A DNA stretch of 64,000 nucleotides from Flavobacterium solisilvae (GTDB lineage: Bacteria; Bacteroidota; Bacteroidia; Flavobacteriales; Flavobacteriaceae): positions 84,074 to 148,073 of the forward strand of contig NZ_JAAMPT010000203.1 in NCBI RefSeq assembly GCF_012911605.1, read 5' to 3'. A program made the translations under genes and the position numbers. The notes beneath the pieces were generated by a model. That model was given only the letters and a program-made list of their open reading frames with translations. It ran no database searches and had not been told where the DNA came from. The first letter of the stretch is position 1. Each line of letters opens with the position of its first letter. This document shows positions 17,747 to 27,834 of this stretch, in pieces.

Positions 17747-18604
17747 TTATTTTAGTATAAAGTGTATGTAAAGAGGAATAATTGCAAACAAAATAGGAAC
17801 AATGATTGCGAATAGTTTTCCAAATAATTTGATTTTTGGTGTCCAAGAAGAACTGTTTAATCCCATCGATTGGAAAGCACTTTGAAAACCGTGCAGTAAG
17901 TGGAATGCTAAAACTCCCATTGCAACTACATATAGTATTGTAGCAATTAGACCGTATTTTGGATGTTTAAAGAATGCTACGGTGATTTTGTATAAATCTT
18001 TGTAACCTTCGCCAACTTTTACATCAGCTTGCGTGTTGTAGAATTCAGTTCTGTTTTTAATGTAAACTTGAGCACCAGTTTTTGTTGCTTCTTCTTTAGT
18101 TTTTGCTACTTGAGCTGTTGCCATGTAACCATCGTTTGTCATCATGTACAACTCTTGTTTTTGCCCCATTACTTCAACTGTAATAGTTTGCAAAGGCATG
18201 TTTTGATCAAAATGCATTTTTGCCCAAAAATTAACCATGTGAGTTACAATAAAAACTAAAATCAAAGTTCCTAAAACTGCCATGTTTCTTGATGCAAAAC
18301 TACTCGATGAACCGTCTGTTTTTGCATAACCAATTGGTCTTGCTTTTTTGTTTTGAATTGTCAACATGATTCCATCAATAGCGTGGAAAATAATTGATAG
18401 ATACGTTACATAAGAGAGAATTTTTACTGCTGGATTTGTAGTCATGAATAATGCATACTTGTTGAAATTCAGCGCATTATTTGGAACTAAAAGTTGGAGG
18501 TTTCCAGCTAAATGTCCTGCTAGAAATAAGCATAAAAATAAACCCGTAAAAGCCATCCAATATTTCTTTGCTATTGATGACTTTAGAAGTGCAGATTTTG
18601 CCAT
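17747..18604 (-). CDS. sdhC: Succinate dehydrogenase cytochrome b subunit, single-chain (type B) anchor
   Basis: 285 residues with five hydrophobic helices: one after the N-terminus (YWMAFTGLFLCLFLAGHLAGN), then about 55-80, 105-125, 215-235 and a C-terminal one. Histidines for two b haems occur within helices (GHLAGN, FHAIDG, VTHMVNF, HLLHGFQSA). This single membrane chain without an SdhD partner defines a type B (two-haem) quinone reductase, using menaquinone. A loop of about 85 mostly polar residues between the third and fourth helices is longer than in the Wolinella or Bacillus anchors. First gene of the operon. Confidence 0.88.
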   Translation of the reverse strand: MAKSALLKSSIAKKYWMAFTGLFLCLFLAGHLAGNLQLLVPNNALNFNKYALFMTTNPAVKILSYVTYLSIIFHAIDGIMLTIQNKKARPIGYAKTDGSSSSFASRNMAVLGTLILVFIVTHMVNFWAKMHFDQNMPLQTITVEVMGQKQELYMMTNDGYMATAQVAKTKEEATKTGAQVYIKNRTEFYNTQADVKVGEGYKDLYKITVAFFKHPKYGLIATILYVVAMGVLAFHLLHGFQSAFQSMGLNSSSWTPKIKLFGKLFAIIVPILFAIIPLYIHFILK

Positions 18605-18636
18605 AATTTTGTATAATTTGTTTTAAAAAAGACACA

Positions 18637-18667
18637 CAAAAATAGGGTTAATTGAACATAACTACAA
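18637..18667 (-). promoter_or_regulatory. Promoter of the sdhCAB operon
   Basis: On the minus strand a TTG (complement of 18665-18667) and TATTTTTG (complement of 18637-18644) are separated by 20 bases, matching the flavobacterial -33/-7 promoter pattern TTG-N17-23-TAnnTTTG. It ends 32 bases before the sdhC ATG. Confidence 0.6.
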
Positions 18668-18774
18668 CCTTTTCGTGCTAATTTATAATGATTTTAAAAT
18701 GCATTTAACTTTTGTTGATTTTCAACCAGTTAAATCGTTTGTTTTGTCCAAAAAGGTTAAACAATTTTTTGAAT

Positions 18775-19626
18775 TTAATAGGTTTTTGTCGCGTCTTCAT
18801 CAATAACCAATATAAAATCAGCCTTATTTAGATGTTCTTTTTCAAGTTTTGAAATATCTTTTTGCTCGACTGTAGCAATGGTTAGAATTTTTAAATCCGA
18901 TTTTGATTTTTTCAAATACCAAGATATTCCTTCAAAATTATCGCTGTGATATGTTCCATTATAATGCAGAAAAACAGCATTTGGCTGAAGATTTTTGACA
19001 ATAAAATAAGCCATTGTTGCATCTTTTATCGCTTGTGCTTTTGGCATATTTGGACTTGTGTGTTCGCCCATCATTTTCATCATTCCAGCATAACCTGGCA
19101 AATTCGCGTCATATTCCATTGGCAACGGAGCAATCCATGCTTTTTCTTCTTCGGGTAATTTTTCAAGTTCTTCAATTCCTTTTTTAAAAACAGTTGAAGC
19201 ATATCTTCTTGGAATATTAGTAGCAATAAAAGGCAACTTATTGTCTTTTGCAAAATCAACAAGCGGTTTATAATCAGTTTTATGATTGCTCCAAAGTCGC
19301 GCAGTGGAATCCAGTTGCTTTTGATTAATTTCTCCTTTTAAATATTGGTCAATCTGTTTTTGATTGTCCGCTTCGAGCATTTCGGCACCAAGAACTAACT
19401 GTTTTTTTTCGGCTAAATCTTTAGTCAATTCTAATTGTAACCAATGAACAATCGAATTGTTGTGATATTCGCCAAATAGAACAACTTCGGTTTTTTCAGA
19501 ACTTTTTAAAAGCTTTGCATACGTTGTTTTCTTTCCGTTTTTGTCAAATAATTGATACGGCGATTTATCTTGGCTATTTGCTGTAACAGTCAACAAAAAG
19601 CTTAGGAGAAAAATTATTGGTTTCAT
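18775..19626 (-). CDS. ChaN-like (DUF399) exported protein
   Basis: 283 residues with a signal peptide (MKPIIFLLSFLLTVTANSQ). The family signature VVLFGEYHNNSIVHWLQLEL is followed by LGAEMLEADNQKQIDQYLKGE and IATNIPRRYA, as in ChaN and related putative haem-binding, iron-regulated proteins. Campylobacter ChaN binds two haems through a tyrosine; whether this protein does is not visible. The cysteine needed for lipid attachment is absent, so it is probably periplasmic. It is divergent from pepP-like 19686. Confidence 0.75.
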   Translation of the reverse strand: MKPIIFLLSFLLTVTANSQDKSPYQLFDKNGKKTTYAKLLKSSEKTEVVLFGEYHNNSIVHWLQLELTKDLAEKKQLVLGAEMLEADNQKQIDQYLKGEINQKQLDSTARLWSNHKTDYKPLVDFAKDNKLPFIATNIPRRYASTVFKKGIEELEKLPEEEKAWIAPLPMEYDANLPGYAGMMKMMGEHTSPNMPKAQAIKDATMAYFIVKNLQPNAVFLHYNGTYHSDNFEGISWYLKKSKSDLKILTIATVEQKDISKLEKEHLNKADFILVIDEDATKTY

Positions 19627-19685
19627 TTGAATTTCTTTAAAGTGTAATGCTTAATTTTGAACTTTACAATAATAATGATTTCAAA

Positions 19686-20978
19686 ATGAAATACCATCAA
19701 ATAGACCGTGATTTGTTCATTAAAAATAGAGCAAAATTCACAGCACAAATGAAACCTAATAGTGTTGCCGTTTTTAATTCGAACGATATTTATCCAGTTT
19801 CTGCCGATAGCACATTGCCTTTTGCACAACATCGTGATATTTTTTATTTATCTGGAGTTGATCAAGAAGAAAGTATTTTGCTGCTTTTCCCAAATGCGCC
19901 GTATGACCATTTAAAAGAAATTTTATTCTTAAAAGAAACTAACGAACACATTGCCATTTGGGAAGGTGAAAAGCTGACTAAAGAAAGAGCATTTGAAGTT
20001 TCTGGAGTTAAAACTGTTATTTGGCTGCAAGATTTTCATAAAACTTTAAAAGAAATTATGGCGTATGCCGAAACGATTTACATCAATACCAACGAACATT
20101 ATCGTGCATCGATTGAAACCGAAACTCGTGAAGCACGTTTTGTAAAATGGTGGAAAGAAAATTATCCAGCACATAAAGTAGAAAAGTCAAATCCTATTTT
20201 GCAACGTCTTCGTTCGATAAAAGAAAGTGAAGAAATTGATTTAATCCAAAAAGCGTGTGATATTACCGAGAAAGGTTATCGCAGAGTTTTAAATTTTGTA
20301 AAACCAAACGTAATGGAATATGAAATTGAAGCCGAATTTGCGCATGAATTTCTAAGAAATCGTTCCAAAGGTTTTGCTTATACGCCAATTATCGCCTCGG
20401 GAAATAATGCTAACGTTTTACATTATATTGAAAACAACCAACAATGTAAAGCAGGCGATTTGATTTTGCTTGACGTTGGTGCCGAATATGCGAATTATTC
20501 AAGCGATATGACACGAATGGTTCCAGTTTCGGGACGATTTTCAGATAGACAAAAACAAGTTTACAATGCGGTTTTGAATGTAAAAAACGAAGCTACTAAA
20601 ATGCTTGTTCCAGGAACTTTGTGGAAACAATATCATGTAGAAGTTGGTAAAATTATGACTTCTGAGCTTTTAGGTTTAGGATTGATTGACAAAGCCGATG
20701 TTCAAAACGAAAATCCAGATTGGCCAGCGTATAAAAAATATTTCATGCACGGAACGTCTCACCACATGGGATTAGATACGCACGATTATGGTTTATTACA
20801 CGAACCAATGCAAGCCAATATGGTTTTCACGGTTGAACCAGGAATTTACATTCCAGCAGAAGGTTTTGGTATTCGTATTGAAGACGATATGGTTATTCAG
20901 GAAAAAGGCGAAGCATTCAACTTGATGCGAAATATTCCTATTGAAGTTGACGAAATTGAAACGATAATGAATAGTTAA
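19686..20978 (+). CDS. pepP: Xaa-Pro aminopeptidase, M24B family
   Basis: 430 residues from the ATG at 19686; the start 39 bases upstream would add residues not found in the family. N-terminal creatinase-like domain about 1-170; C-terminal pita-bread fold about 180-420. The five metal ligands are present: two Asp in LLDVGAEYANYSSDMTRM, His in MHGTSHHMGLDTHD, Glu in VEPGIYIPAEG and Glu in FGIRIEDDMV. It removes N-terminal residues preceding proline, using two manganese ions. Terminated by the hairpin at 20998-21030. Confidence 0.9.
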   Translation: MKYHQIDRDLFIKNRAKFTAQMKPNSVAVFNSNDIYPVSADSTLPFAQHRDIFYLSGVDQEESILLLFPNAPYDHLKEILFLKETNEHIAIWEGEKLTKERAFEVSGVKTVIWLQDFHKTLKEIMAYAETIYINTNEHYRASIETETREARFVKWWKENYPAHKVEKSNPILQRLRSIKESEEIDLIQKACDITEKGYRRVLNFVKPNVMEYEIEAEFAHEFLRNRSKGFAYTPIIASGNNANVLHYIENNQQCKAGDLILLDVGAEYANYSSDMTRMVPVSGRFSDRQKQVYNAVLNVKNEATKMLVPGTLWKQYHVEVGKIMTSELLGLGLIDKADVQNENPDWPAYKKYFMHGTSHHMGLDTHDYGLLHEPMQANMVFTVEPGIYIPAEGFGIRIEDDMVIQEKGEAFNLMRNIPIEVDEIETIMNS

Positions 20979-20997
20979 CAGTTGTGGGTTGACAGTT

Positions 20998-21030
20998 AAA
21001 ACGGTTTGCGAAAGTGAGCCGTTTTTTTTT
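20998..21030 (+). terminator. Terminator of the Xaa-Pro aminopeptidase gene
   Basis: AAAACGG and CCGTTTT arms enclose a stem extended by wobble pairs, closing on a GAAA tetraloop and followed by a T-run; it begins 19 bases after the stop codon. Confidence 0.75.
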
Positions 21031-21123
21031 ATGTTTTAAATTTTATAAACGGAATAAATTTGTCGCTACATTATAGATTCCCTTTTTTATACATTTGTTT
21101 TTAAGAAAATAAAATATCTCATA

Positions 21124-21483
21124 ATGGCAGAACACAACGAACTTGGTAAACTTGGAGAAGAATTGGCTGTAGAATTTCTGCAAAAAAAAGGCTATGACAT
21201 TCTGGAAACCAACTGGGTTTTTCAAAAAGCAGAAATTGATATTATTGCCCAAAAAGAAAATATCCTTGCCATTGTTGAAGTGAAAACACGTTCAAGTATT
21301 GATTTTGGATTGCCACAAGATTTTGTGAAACCAAAAAAAATCCAATTGTTGGTAAAAGCCGTAAATGAATATGTAATTTCAAATGATTTAGATGTTGAAA
21401 TCCGATTTGATATTATTGCGGTTTACAAAGAAGGAAAAAATCACAAAATCGAGCATATTGAAGATGCTTTTTATCATTTTTGA
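21124..21483 (+). CDS. YraN / UPF0102 endonuclease-fold protein
   Basis: 119 residues. The N-terminal GKLGEELAVEFLQKKGY and the central AEIDIIAQKENILAIVEVKTRS motif give the Holliday-junction-resolvase-like nuclease fold, with Asp in EIDI and Glu-x-Lys in VEVKT as candidate metal-binding residues. The family is near-universal in bacteria, but its role is not established. It stands alone between the aminopeptidase and the T9SS protease on the same strand. Confidence 0.88.
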   Translation: MAEHNELGKLGEELAVEFLQKKGYDILETNWVFQKAEIDIIAQKENILAIVEVKTRSSIDFGLPQDFVKPKKIQLLVKAVNEYVISNDLDVEIRFDIIAVYKEGKNHKIEHIEDAFYHF

Positions 21484-21560
21484 TTGAACAATTCATAAAA
21501 GAAATTAATTAAACACAAATAATTTATTGAATTTGAATATATTTACCCAAATTTTAAGCT

Positions 21561-23738
21561 ATGAAAAAACAACTACTAGTATTGATGTCATTGTTTGCGT
21601 TTAGTCTTTTTGGACAAAAAAAAATAGCAGAACAAGTAACAACCCTACAAGATTTAAAGACTTCTTTTAAGAAAGTTTCTGTTTTAACGCCAGATGTAAC
21701 TATCAATAAATCTGATGTTGAAAAAGTGGTGAATGATGCAACTTTGGCAAAATTAAATGTAATAAAACTGAACCAAATTTTTGCGACTAAAGATGAATTT
21801 TTAGAATTAGACATTCCATATAAAAATCAAGTAATTTCAGTTTTGTTATATAAGGTAAATCCTTTCACTGAAGACTTTCAAATTGATACTGATAAAAGTA
21901 AAAACATAGCCTACCAAAAAGGCGTTTATTATCGCGGAATTATTAAAAATGATATTAATTCGGTTTCGTCCTTCAACTTTTTTAATGGAGAATTCAACGG
22001 AATTATTTCAAGTGAATCGCTAGGAAATTTAGTTATTGGTAAATTAGACAAAAAAGGAAATCAATTAGATTATATTGTCTATTCCGATTCTAAAATGAAC
22101 ATTATAAACAATTGGAGTTGTCATGTTAAAGAAGACGATGATACAAAGGTTGAAGAAGTTCTTAATTCTAATAGGGAAATAAATACGGCAAAATGTGTAA
22201 CATTTTATTTTGAAGTTGATTTTACTCTATTTACTCAAAACGGAAGTGATACAACAGCAACAACCAACTGGATGACTTCAGTTTTTAATAATGTTCAAAC
22301 GTTGTTTAATAATGACGGAATTACGACCGCATTAAAATCAATGTTTATTTGGACAAGTCAAGATATTTATGAAGGAATTGGAACTTCATCAGGGATTTAT
22401 TTAAGTTCTTTTGCTCAAAATAGACCAATTTTTAATGGTGATGTTGCTATGTTAGTTGGTATTGATCCCGGAGGTTTAGGAGGTGTTGCCTATTTAGACT
22501 CTATTTGTGCTAACAATAATTATTCTTATTCTGATGTAGATTTTAGTTTTAGTTCCGTTCCATCATTTTCATGGACAGTTCAAGTAATCACTCACGAGTT
22601 TGGACATTCATTAGGTTCGCCTCATACTCATAGATGTTCATGGAACGGAAATAATACTTCCATCGATGGGTGTGGAACTTCGGCTGGATATCCAGAAGGA
22701 AACTGTCCTCAAGGTCCAATTCCTAGCTCATCTGTAAAAGGCACTATTATGAGTTATTGCCATTTGGTTGGTGGTGTTGGAATTAGTTTTACTAATGGAT
22801 TTGGTCCGCAACCGACTGCTTTAATCCAAAATAATGTAAATAGTAAAACTTGTTTAAGCACAGATTGTGTTAATACTTGTATTAACAATATAGTTAATAT
22901 TCAAGCAAGTAATATAACAAATAACGGTGTTACAGCAACTTGGGATGATGTTGGAGATGCAACAACTTGGCAGGTAATGATTAGACCAGCTAATGCGGTA
23001 GTCGGTGGAACATGGAATACCGTTACAGCCAAAACCTTCACAATATCAACATTAAATCCAAATACCTATTACAGAATAAGAATAAGACCAATTTGTACTG
23101 GGATAAATGCTACAATTAGAGAAAGAGTTTTTGCAACAAATGGAGATTATTGTGGTGGAATGCTATTTACTGACTCAGGTGGATTAACTGGAAACTATAC
23201 TAACGGAGAAGATTTTACACGAAAAATGATTCCAAATGAATCTAATCAAAAATTAGTAGCTACGTTTACATCCTTTAATTTAGAAGACACTTATGATTTT
23301 CTATATATTTACAATGGACCAGATGATACTTATCCTGAATTTAATGCAGGTGTTGGATTTACAGGAGTAAATTCGCCAGGAACGATAACTTCAACAGCTG
23401 CAGATGGTTCGTTAACCTTTAAATTTATTTCAGATGGTGCAACTGAAGACTCTGGTTGGAATGCTACTATTTCATGTACACCTTCACTTGGAATTTCAAA
23501 TAACGATTTTATCGATTTTAGTTATTATCCAAATCCTACGAATGGCAATTTGAATATCAAATCAAATACCTCTATTTCAGAAATAACGGTTTTCAATATT
23601 GAAGGACGACGATTGTTTAATCAAACTCTAGATACGTTAGAAACTTCGGTTGATATTTCGCAGTTTGCAACCGGAACTTACTTCTTCAAGTTGAAATTTG
23701 GTGAAAAAGAAGCCAATTTCAAAGTATTGAAAATGTAA
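21561..23738 (+). CDS. Secreted zinc metalloprotease with FN3, CUB and T9SS sorting domains
   Basis: 725 residues. Signal peptide MKKQLLVLMSLFAFSLFGQ, then a propeptide-like region to about 210. The metzincin (M12B-like) catalytic domain has HEFGHSLGSPH with zinc ligands H345, H349 and H355 and catalytic E346, followed by the Met-turn SYCHLV. A fibronectin III domain follows at about 445-525 and a CUB domain at about 530-645 (TYDFLYIYNGPDD). The last 75 residues are a type A T9SS sorting tail (YYPNPTNGNLNI ... GTYFFKLKFG). It is exported by T9SS and is probably anchored or released at the cell surface. Confidence 0.92.
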   Translation: MKKQLLVLMSLFAFSLFGQKKIAEQVTTLQDLKTSFKKVSVLTPDVTINKSDVEKVVNDATLAKLNVIKLNQIFATKDEFLELDIPYKNQVISVLLYKVNPFTEDFQIDTDKSKNIAYQKGVYYRGIIKNDINSVSSFNFFNGEFNGIISSESLGNLVIGKLDKKGNQLDYIVYSDSKMNIINNWSCHVKEDDDTKVEEVLNSNREINTAKCVTFYFEVDFTLFTQNGSDTTATTNWMTSVFNNVQTLFNNDGITTALKSMFIWTSQDIYEGIGTSSGIYLSSFAQNRPIFNGDVAMLVGIDPGGLGGVAYLDSICANNNYSYSDVDFSFSSVPSFSWTVQVITHEFGHSLGSPHTHRCSWNGNNTSIDGCGTSAGYPEGNCPQGPIPSSSVKGTIMSYCHLVGGVGISFTNGFGPQPTALIQNNVNSKTCLSTDCVNTCINNIVNIQASNITNNGVTATWDDVGDATTWQVMIRPANAVVGGTWNTVTAKTFTISTLNPNTYYRIRIRPICTGINATIRERVFATNGDYCGGMLFTDSGGLTGNYTNGEDFTRKMIPNESNQKLVATFTSFNLEDTYDFLYIYNGPDDTYPEFNAGVGFTGVNSPGTITSTAADGSLTFKFISDGATEDSGWNATISCTPSLGISNNDFIDFSYYPNPTNGNLNIKSNTSISEITVFNIEGRRLFNQTLDTLETSVDISQFATGTYFFKLKFGEKEANFKVLKM

Positions 23739-23760
23739 TTTGATAAATAAATTAGAATAA

Positions 23761-23800
23761 AAAACAGCCGTAAATTATAATGATTTACGGCTGTTTTTTT
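23761..23800. terminator. Bidirectional terminator between protease and mfd
   Basis: AAAACAGCCGTAAAT at 23761-23775 pairs with its complement at 23783-23797 across a 7-base loop, with a T-run on each exit side, between two convergent genes. Confidence 0.85.
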
Positions 23801-23818
23801 GAAATAAATCTGTGTTTT

Positions 23819-26800
23819 CTATTCTAACATTTGCATTAGTTCCAACGCTTTGTTAATCGATTTTACATTCTCAAAAGTCAACAGCAATCGTAAACCGTTT
23901 TTAGTTTCTTTCTCTTTCATTTTACAGATGTTTCCATGTTGTTGCACAAATCGTAACACATTAGTAAATCGTCTTGAACTGTAATAATCCGATTGTTGAT
24001 CGGCGATGAAATAGCCAATTAATTTGCCTTGTTTCATCACGATTTTTTCAATACCTACTTTGGTTGCAATCCATTTGATTCGAATACTATTTAGCAATGA
24101 TTTAGCTTCTTTTGGCAACGGACCAAAACGGTCAATTAGCTTATTTTCGTAGGCGATTAATTCTTCTTCCGTTTTACAATTTCCAAGTTCGTTGTAAAGC
24201 GCTAATCGTTCCGTAACATTGTTGATATATTCATCAGGGAAAAGCAATTCAAAGTCAGTGTCAATTTGTAAATCCTTCACATATTCTTTGGTTTCAACAT
24301 CAGTATCGGTTTCGTATAAGTCTTTGAACTCATTTTCTTTAAGTTCTTCTATGGCTTCGTTCATGATTTTTTGATAGGTTTCAAAGCCAATTTCATTGAT
24401 AAAACCACTTTGTTCACCACCTAACAAATCACCAGCACCTCGAATTTCCAAATCTTTCATGGCAATATTAAAACCGCTTCCCAGTTCGTTATATTGTTCC
24501 AATGCTTGAATACGTTTTCGAGCATCATCCGTCATAGCAGAATATGGCGGACAAATGAAATAGCAAAATGCTTTTTTATTACTTCGACCAACGCGACCAC
24601 GCATTTGATGTAAATCGGAAAGTCCAAAATTGTTAGCATTGTTAATGAAAATCGTATTAGCATTTGGCACATCTAAACCGCTTTCGATAATGGTCGTTGC
24701 TACTAAAACATCAAAATCACCATTCATAAAACTCAACATGATTTCTTCGAGTTTGCTTCCTTCCATTTGACCATGACCAATGCCAATGCGTGCATCAGGA
24801 ACCAATCGCTGAATCATTCCGGCAATTTCTTTGATGTTTTCAATACGATTATTGATGAAAAAAACCTGTCCGTTTCGCTGAATTTCATACGAAATAGCAT
24901 CACGAATAATTTCTTCGTTAAATCCAACGACTTGTGTTTCTATCGGATAACGATTTGGTGGTGGCGTTGTGATTACCGATAAATCTCTAGCTGCCATCAA
25001 CGAAAACTGTAATGTTCTCGGAATTGGCGTTGCAGTTAAGGTTAGCGTATCAACATTGGCAGCAATTGTTTTCAATTTGTCTTTTACGTTTACGCCAAAT
25101 TTTTGTTCTTCATCAACAATGAGTAATCCTAAATCTTTGAACTTTACATTTTTGTTAACCAATTGATGTGTTCCGATAAGAATATCCAGTTTCCCAGATT
25201 CTAAATCTTCCAGTGTTTGTGCTTTTTGTTTGGCAGTTCTAAAACGATTTAAGTAACCAATTTTTACCGGCATTTCTTTTAATCGTTCGCTAAATGTTCT
25301 ATAATGTTGATACGCCAAAATGGTTGTTGGCACCAAAACGGCTACTTGCTTACTATTGTCAACCGCTTTGAATGCTGCACGAATAGCGACTTCTGTTTTC
25401 CCGAAACCAACATCGCCACAAACCAATCTGTCCATCGGACGATCTTTTTCCATATCGGCTTTTACGTCTGCAGTTGCTGTGATTTGGTCTGGCGTATCTT
25501 CGTAAATAAAGGAACTTTCCAATTCTTTTTGCAAATAACTATCGGGTGCAAATTGAAATCCTTTTTCCAATCTTCGCTTGGCATACAACTGAATTAAGTT
25601 GAAAGCAATATGTTTTACGCGTGCTTTTGTCTTTTGTTTTAAGACTTTCCAAGCATTGGAACCCAACTTATAAATCTTTGGTGGCGTTCCGTCTTTGCCG
25701 TTGTATTTTGAAATTTTATGCAGCGAATGAATGCTTACATACACAATGTCGTTATCAGCATAAACCAGTTTAATGGCTTCTTGCGTTTTACCTTCCACCT
25801 GAATTTTTTGCAATCCGCCAAACTTTCCAATTCCGTGATCGATATGTGTGACATAATCACCAACCGAAAGCGAATTCAGCTCTTTTAACGTTATCGTTTG
25901 CTTTTTAGAATATCCATTTTTGATGGAAAACTTATGATAACGTTCAAAAATTTGATGGTCAGTATAACAAGCTACTTGATGTTCTTCGTCAATAAAACCT
26001 TGGTATAAAGGTTGTACAACGGTATGATATTGTTTGCGAATGTCTTCGTGATTTTCTTCATCAATACTTTCAAAAATATCGTGAAAACGGTTCGCCTGAT
26101 TTTCATTGGAACAAAACAAATAATTAGTAATTCCGTTGAAATGGTTGTCGCTCAAATTGTTCAACAACAAATCAAATTGCTTGTTGAACGACGGTTGCGG
26201 TTGTATGTGAAATTCAAATGTCTTCGTGGTTTTGAATAACGGTTTATTTGTTAATTCCACGATGGAAAAATCCAACGCTTTACGCAAAAATCCTTCCTGA
26301 TTTAAGAATAAATGTTCTGGCGAAGCGTGTTTGATGTCTTTGGAAAGTTTATCAAAAGTTTCAGTTGCTTTTTCGAATAGTTTATCCAATTGTGCCAAAA
26401 CCATTTCTGTATTTTCTATCCAAAGAATGGTTTTGTCGTTTATATAATCTAGGAAACTTTCGCGGTTTTCTTTAATGAATTTATTTTCCAGATTGGGAAT
26501 AATGGTAATCTTATTTTGCTTCTCAACCGAAAGTTGGGTTTCTACGTCAAAGGTTCGGATGCTGTCGACTTCATTGCCAAAAAACTCGATACGATAGGGA
26601 TTGTCATTGGAAAAAGAAAACACATCGACAATTCCGCCACGAACCGAAAACTCTCCAGGTTCAGTGATGAAATCCACGCGTTTGAATTCGTATTCAAACA
26701 ACACTTCGTTGATGAAATCAATAGAAATGTTATCACCAACAGCAACTTTTAGTGTGTTTTTATCCAATTCTTTTTTGGTGACTACTTTTTCAAAAAGCGC

Positions 26801-27178
26801 TTCAGGATAGGTAACAATTATCGAAGGTTTTTTTCTGGAATTGATGCGATTTAAAACTTCGGAACGCAATAAAACATTCGCGTTATCGGTTTCTTCTATT
26901 TGATAAGGTCTTCGATACGAACTCGGATAAAACAACACATCGTTTTGTCCTAACATTTGCTCCAAATCGTTCAAATAGTAAGCTGCTTCTTCTTTTTCGT
27001 TAAAAACCAACAGAAAAGGTTGTTCGGCTTTCTTGAACACCGACTGAATGATGATAGAAACAACTGAACCCGAAAGTCCTCTGCAATGGATTTTATTTTG
27101 TGGAACAGTTAAGCTTTCCGCAATTTGCTTGATTTTATTAGAACTTTCGTAAATGGAAAAAAGCGATGACTGACTCAA
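23819..27178 (-). CDS. mfd: Transcription-repair coupling factor Mfd
   Basis: 1119 residues. Order of domains: UvrB-like N-terminal region (1-about 340), RNA-polymerase-interaction domain (SVGDYVTHIDHGIGKFGGL, about 440-510), RecG-like translocase with Walker A CGDVGFGKTEVA, DEEQ box VDEEQKFGV, TATPIPRTLQFS, and QMRGRVGRS, then a C-terminal TRCF domain. It displaces stalled RNA polymerase and recruits UvrA. The start is a TTG at 27178 and only one base separates it from the stop codon of the upstream lipoprotein gene, so the two are probably translated together. Confidence 0.95.
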   Translation of the reverse strand: MSQSSLFSIYESSNKIKQIAESLTVPQNKIHCRGLSGSVVSIIIQSVFKKAEQPFLLVFNEKEEAAYYLNDLEQMLGQNDVLFYPSSYRRPYQIEETDNANVLLRSEVLNRINSRKKPSIIVTYPEALFEKVVTKKELDKNTLKVAVGDNISIDFINEVLFEYEFKRVDFITEPGEFSVRGGIVDVFSFSNDNPYRIEFFGNEVDSIRTFDVETQLSVEKQNKITIIPNLENKFIKENRESFLDYINDKTILWIENTEMVLAQLDKLFEKATETFDKLSKDIKHASPEHLFLNQEGFLRKALDFSIVELTNKPLFKTTKTFEFHIQPQPSFNKQFDLLLNNLSDNHFNGITNYLFCSNENQANRFHDIFESIDEENHEDIRKQYHTVVQPLYQGFIDEEHQVACYTDHQIFERYHKFSIKNGYSKKQTITLKELNSLSVGDYVTHIDHGIGKFGGLQKIQVEGKTQEAIKLVYADNDIVYVSIHSLHKISKYNGKDGTPPKIYKLGSNAWKVLKQKTKARVKHIAFNLIQLYAKRRLEKGFQFAPDSYLQKELESSFIYEDTPDQITATADVKADMEKDRPMDRLVCGDVGFGKTEVAIRAAFKAVDNSKQVAVLVPTTILAYQHYRTFSERLKEMPVKIGYLNRFRTAKQKAQTLEDLESGKLDILIGTHQLVNKNVKFKDLGLLIVDEEQKFGVNVKDKLKTIAANVDTLTLTATPIPRTLQFSLMAARDLSVITTPPPNRYPIETQVVGFNEEIIRDAISYEIQRNGQVFFINNRIENIKEIAGMIQRLVPDARIGIGHGQMEGSKLEEIMLSFMNGDFDVLVATTIIESGLDVPNANTIFINNANNFGLSDLHQMRGRVGRSNKKAFCYFICPPYSAMTDDARKRIQALEQYNELGSGFNIAMKDLEIRGAGDLLGGEQSGFINEIGFETYQKIMNEAIEELKENEFKDLYETDTDVETKEYVKDLQIDTDFELLFPDEYINNVTERLALYNELGNCKTEEELIAYENKLIDRFGPLPKEAKSLLNSIRIKWIATKVGIEKIVMKQGKLIGYFIADQQSDYYSSRRFTNVLRFVQQHGNICKMKEKETKNGLRLLLTFENVKSINKALELMQMLE

Positions 27179-27179
27179 G

Positions 27180-27815
27180 TTATTTAGCTCTTAAGAATGG
27201 TTTTTTATTTGGACTAACTGACGGATTAGGAACTGAATTTGAATTTTCAACAGAAATAGCACGAGTTGTGTCTAGCATTCTAATCATATCTTCTTCACCA
27301 TCTTCCATTTTGATTTGATTTTTAGTGTCTATTTCTGCAAATTGTTGTTGCAGCGACTCCACTTCTTGATTAATTTCAGGAATTAATTTTACAATCTTTT
27401 GGTCGGGAATATTTTTTAGATTGATGTAAAGATTCAGCGTATTTATTTTTGTGGTAACAGCCGAAATTCTACTTTTAATTTCGGGTTTGTTATACGTGGC
27501 AGGAATGTTATTGTTCAGTTCAGCTGCTTTTTTAGATAAGGTTTTTGCCTTTTTTTGAAAAGCACCAATACTTGTTTTGGGTTTTTCGGAAAGCTCTTTT
27601 AGAAAAACGCGCCATTCTGCCCAGTTTTGGTTTAGCGATTGCGTACTTTGGTTCAAAGGAAAAGCGTTGAAATTCCAGCTTTTGTTGATGGTGGCAAAAA
27701 TCGCTTCTCGTTTCTTAACCTCTTTTTGTTGTTCTACAAGCAATAGTTGCTCATCTTTTTTACAGGATATAAAAACAGACAAACTCAGTAACGCTAAAAT
27801 AATTTTGTTTTTCAT
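27180..27815 (-). CDS. Lipoprotein of unknown function upstream of mfd
   Basis: 211 residues from the ATG at 27815; the longer reading (to 27875) would put 20 non-signal residues before the signal peptide. Lipoprotein signal with lipobox VFISC. The mature protein is charged and helical (KKAKTLSKKAAELNN, EINQEVESLQQQFAE), suggesting coiled-coil segments, with a proline/serine-rich C-terminus. No family recognised. It is the first gene of an operon with mfd. Confidence 0.7.
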   Translation of the reverse strand: MKNKIILALLSLSVFISCKKDEQLLLVEQQKEVKKREAIFATINKSWNFNAFPLNQSTQSLNQNWAEWRVFLKELSEKPKTSIGAFQKKAKTLSKKAAELNNNIPATYNKPEIKSRISAVTTKINTLNLYINLKNIPDQKIVKLIPEINQEVESLQQQFAEIDTKNQIKMEDGEEDMIRMLDTTRAISVENSNSVPNPSVSPNKKPFLRAK

Positions 27816-27834
27816 AGGTTGAAAAAATGCATTG

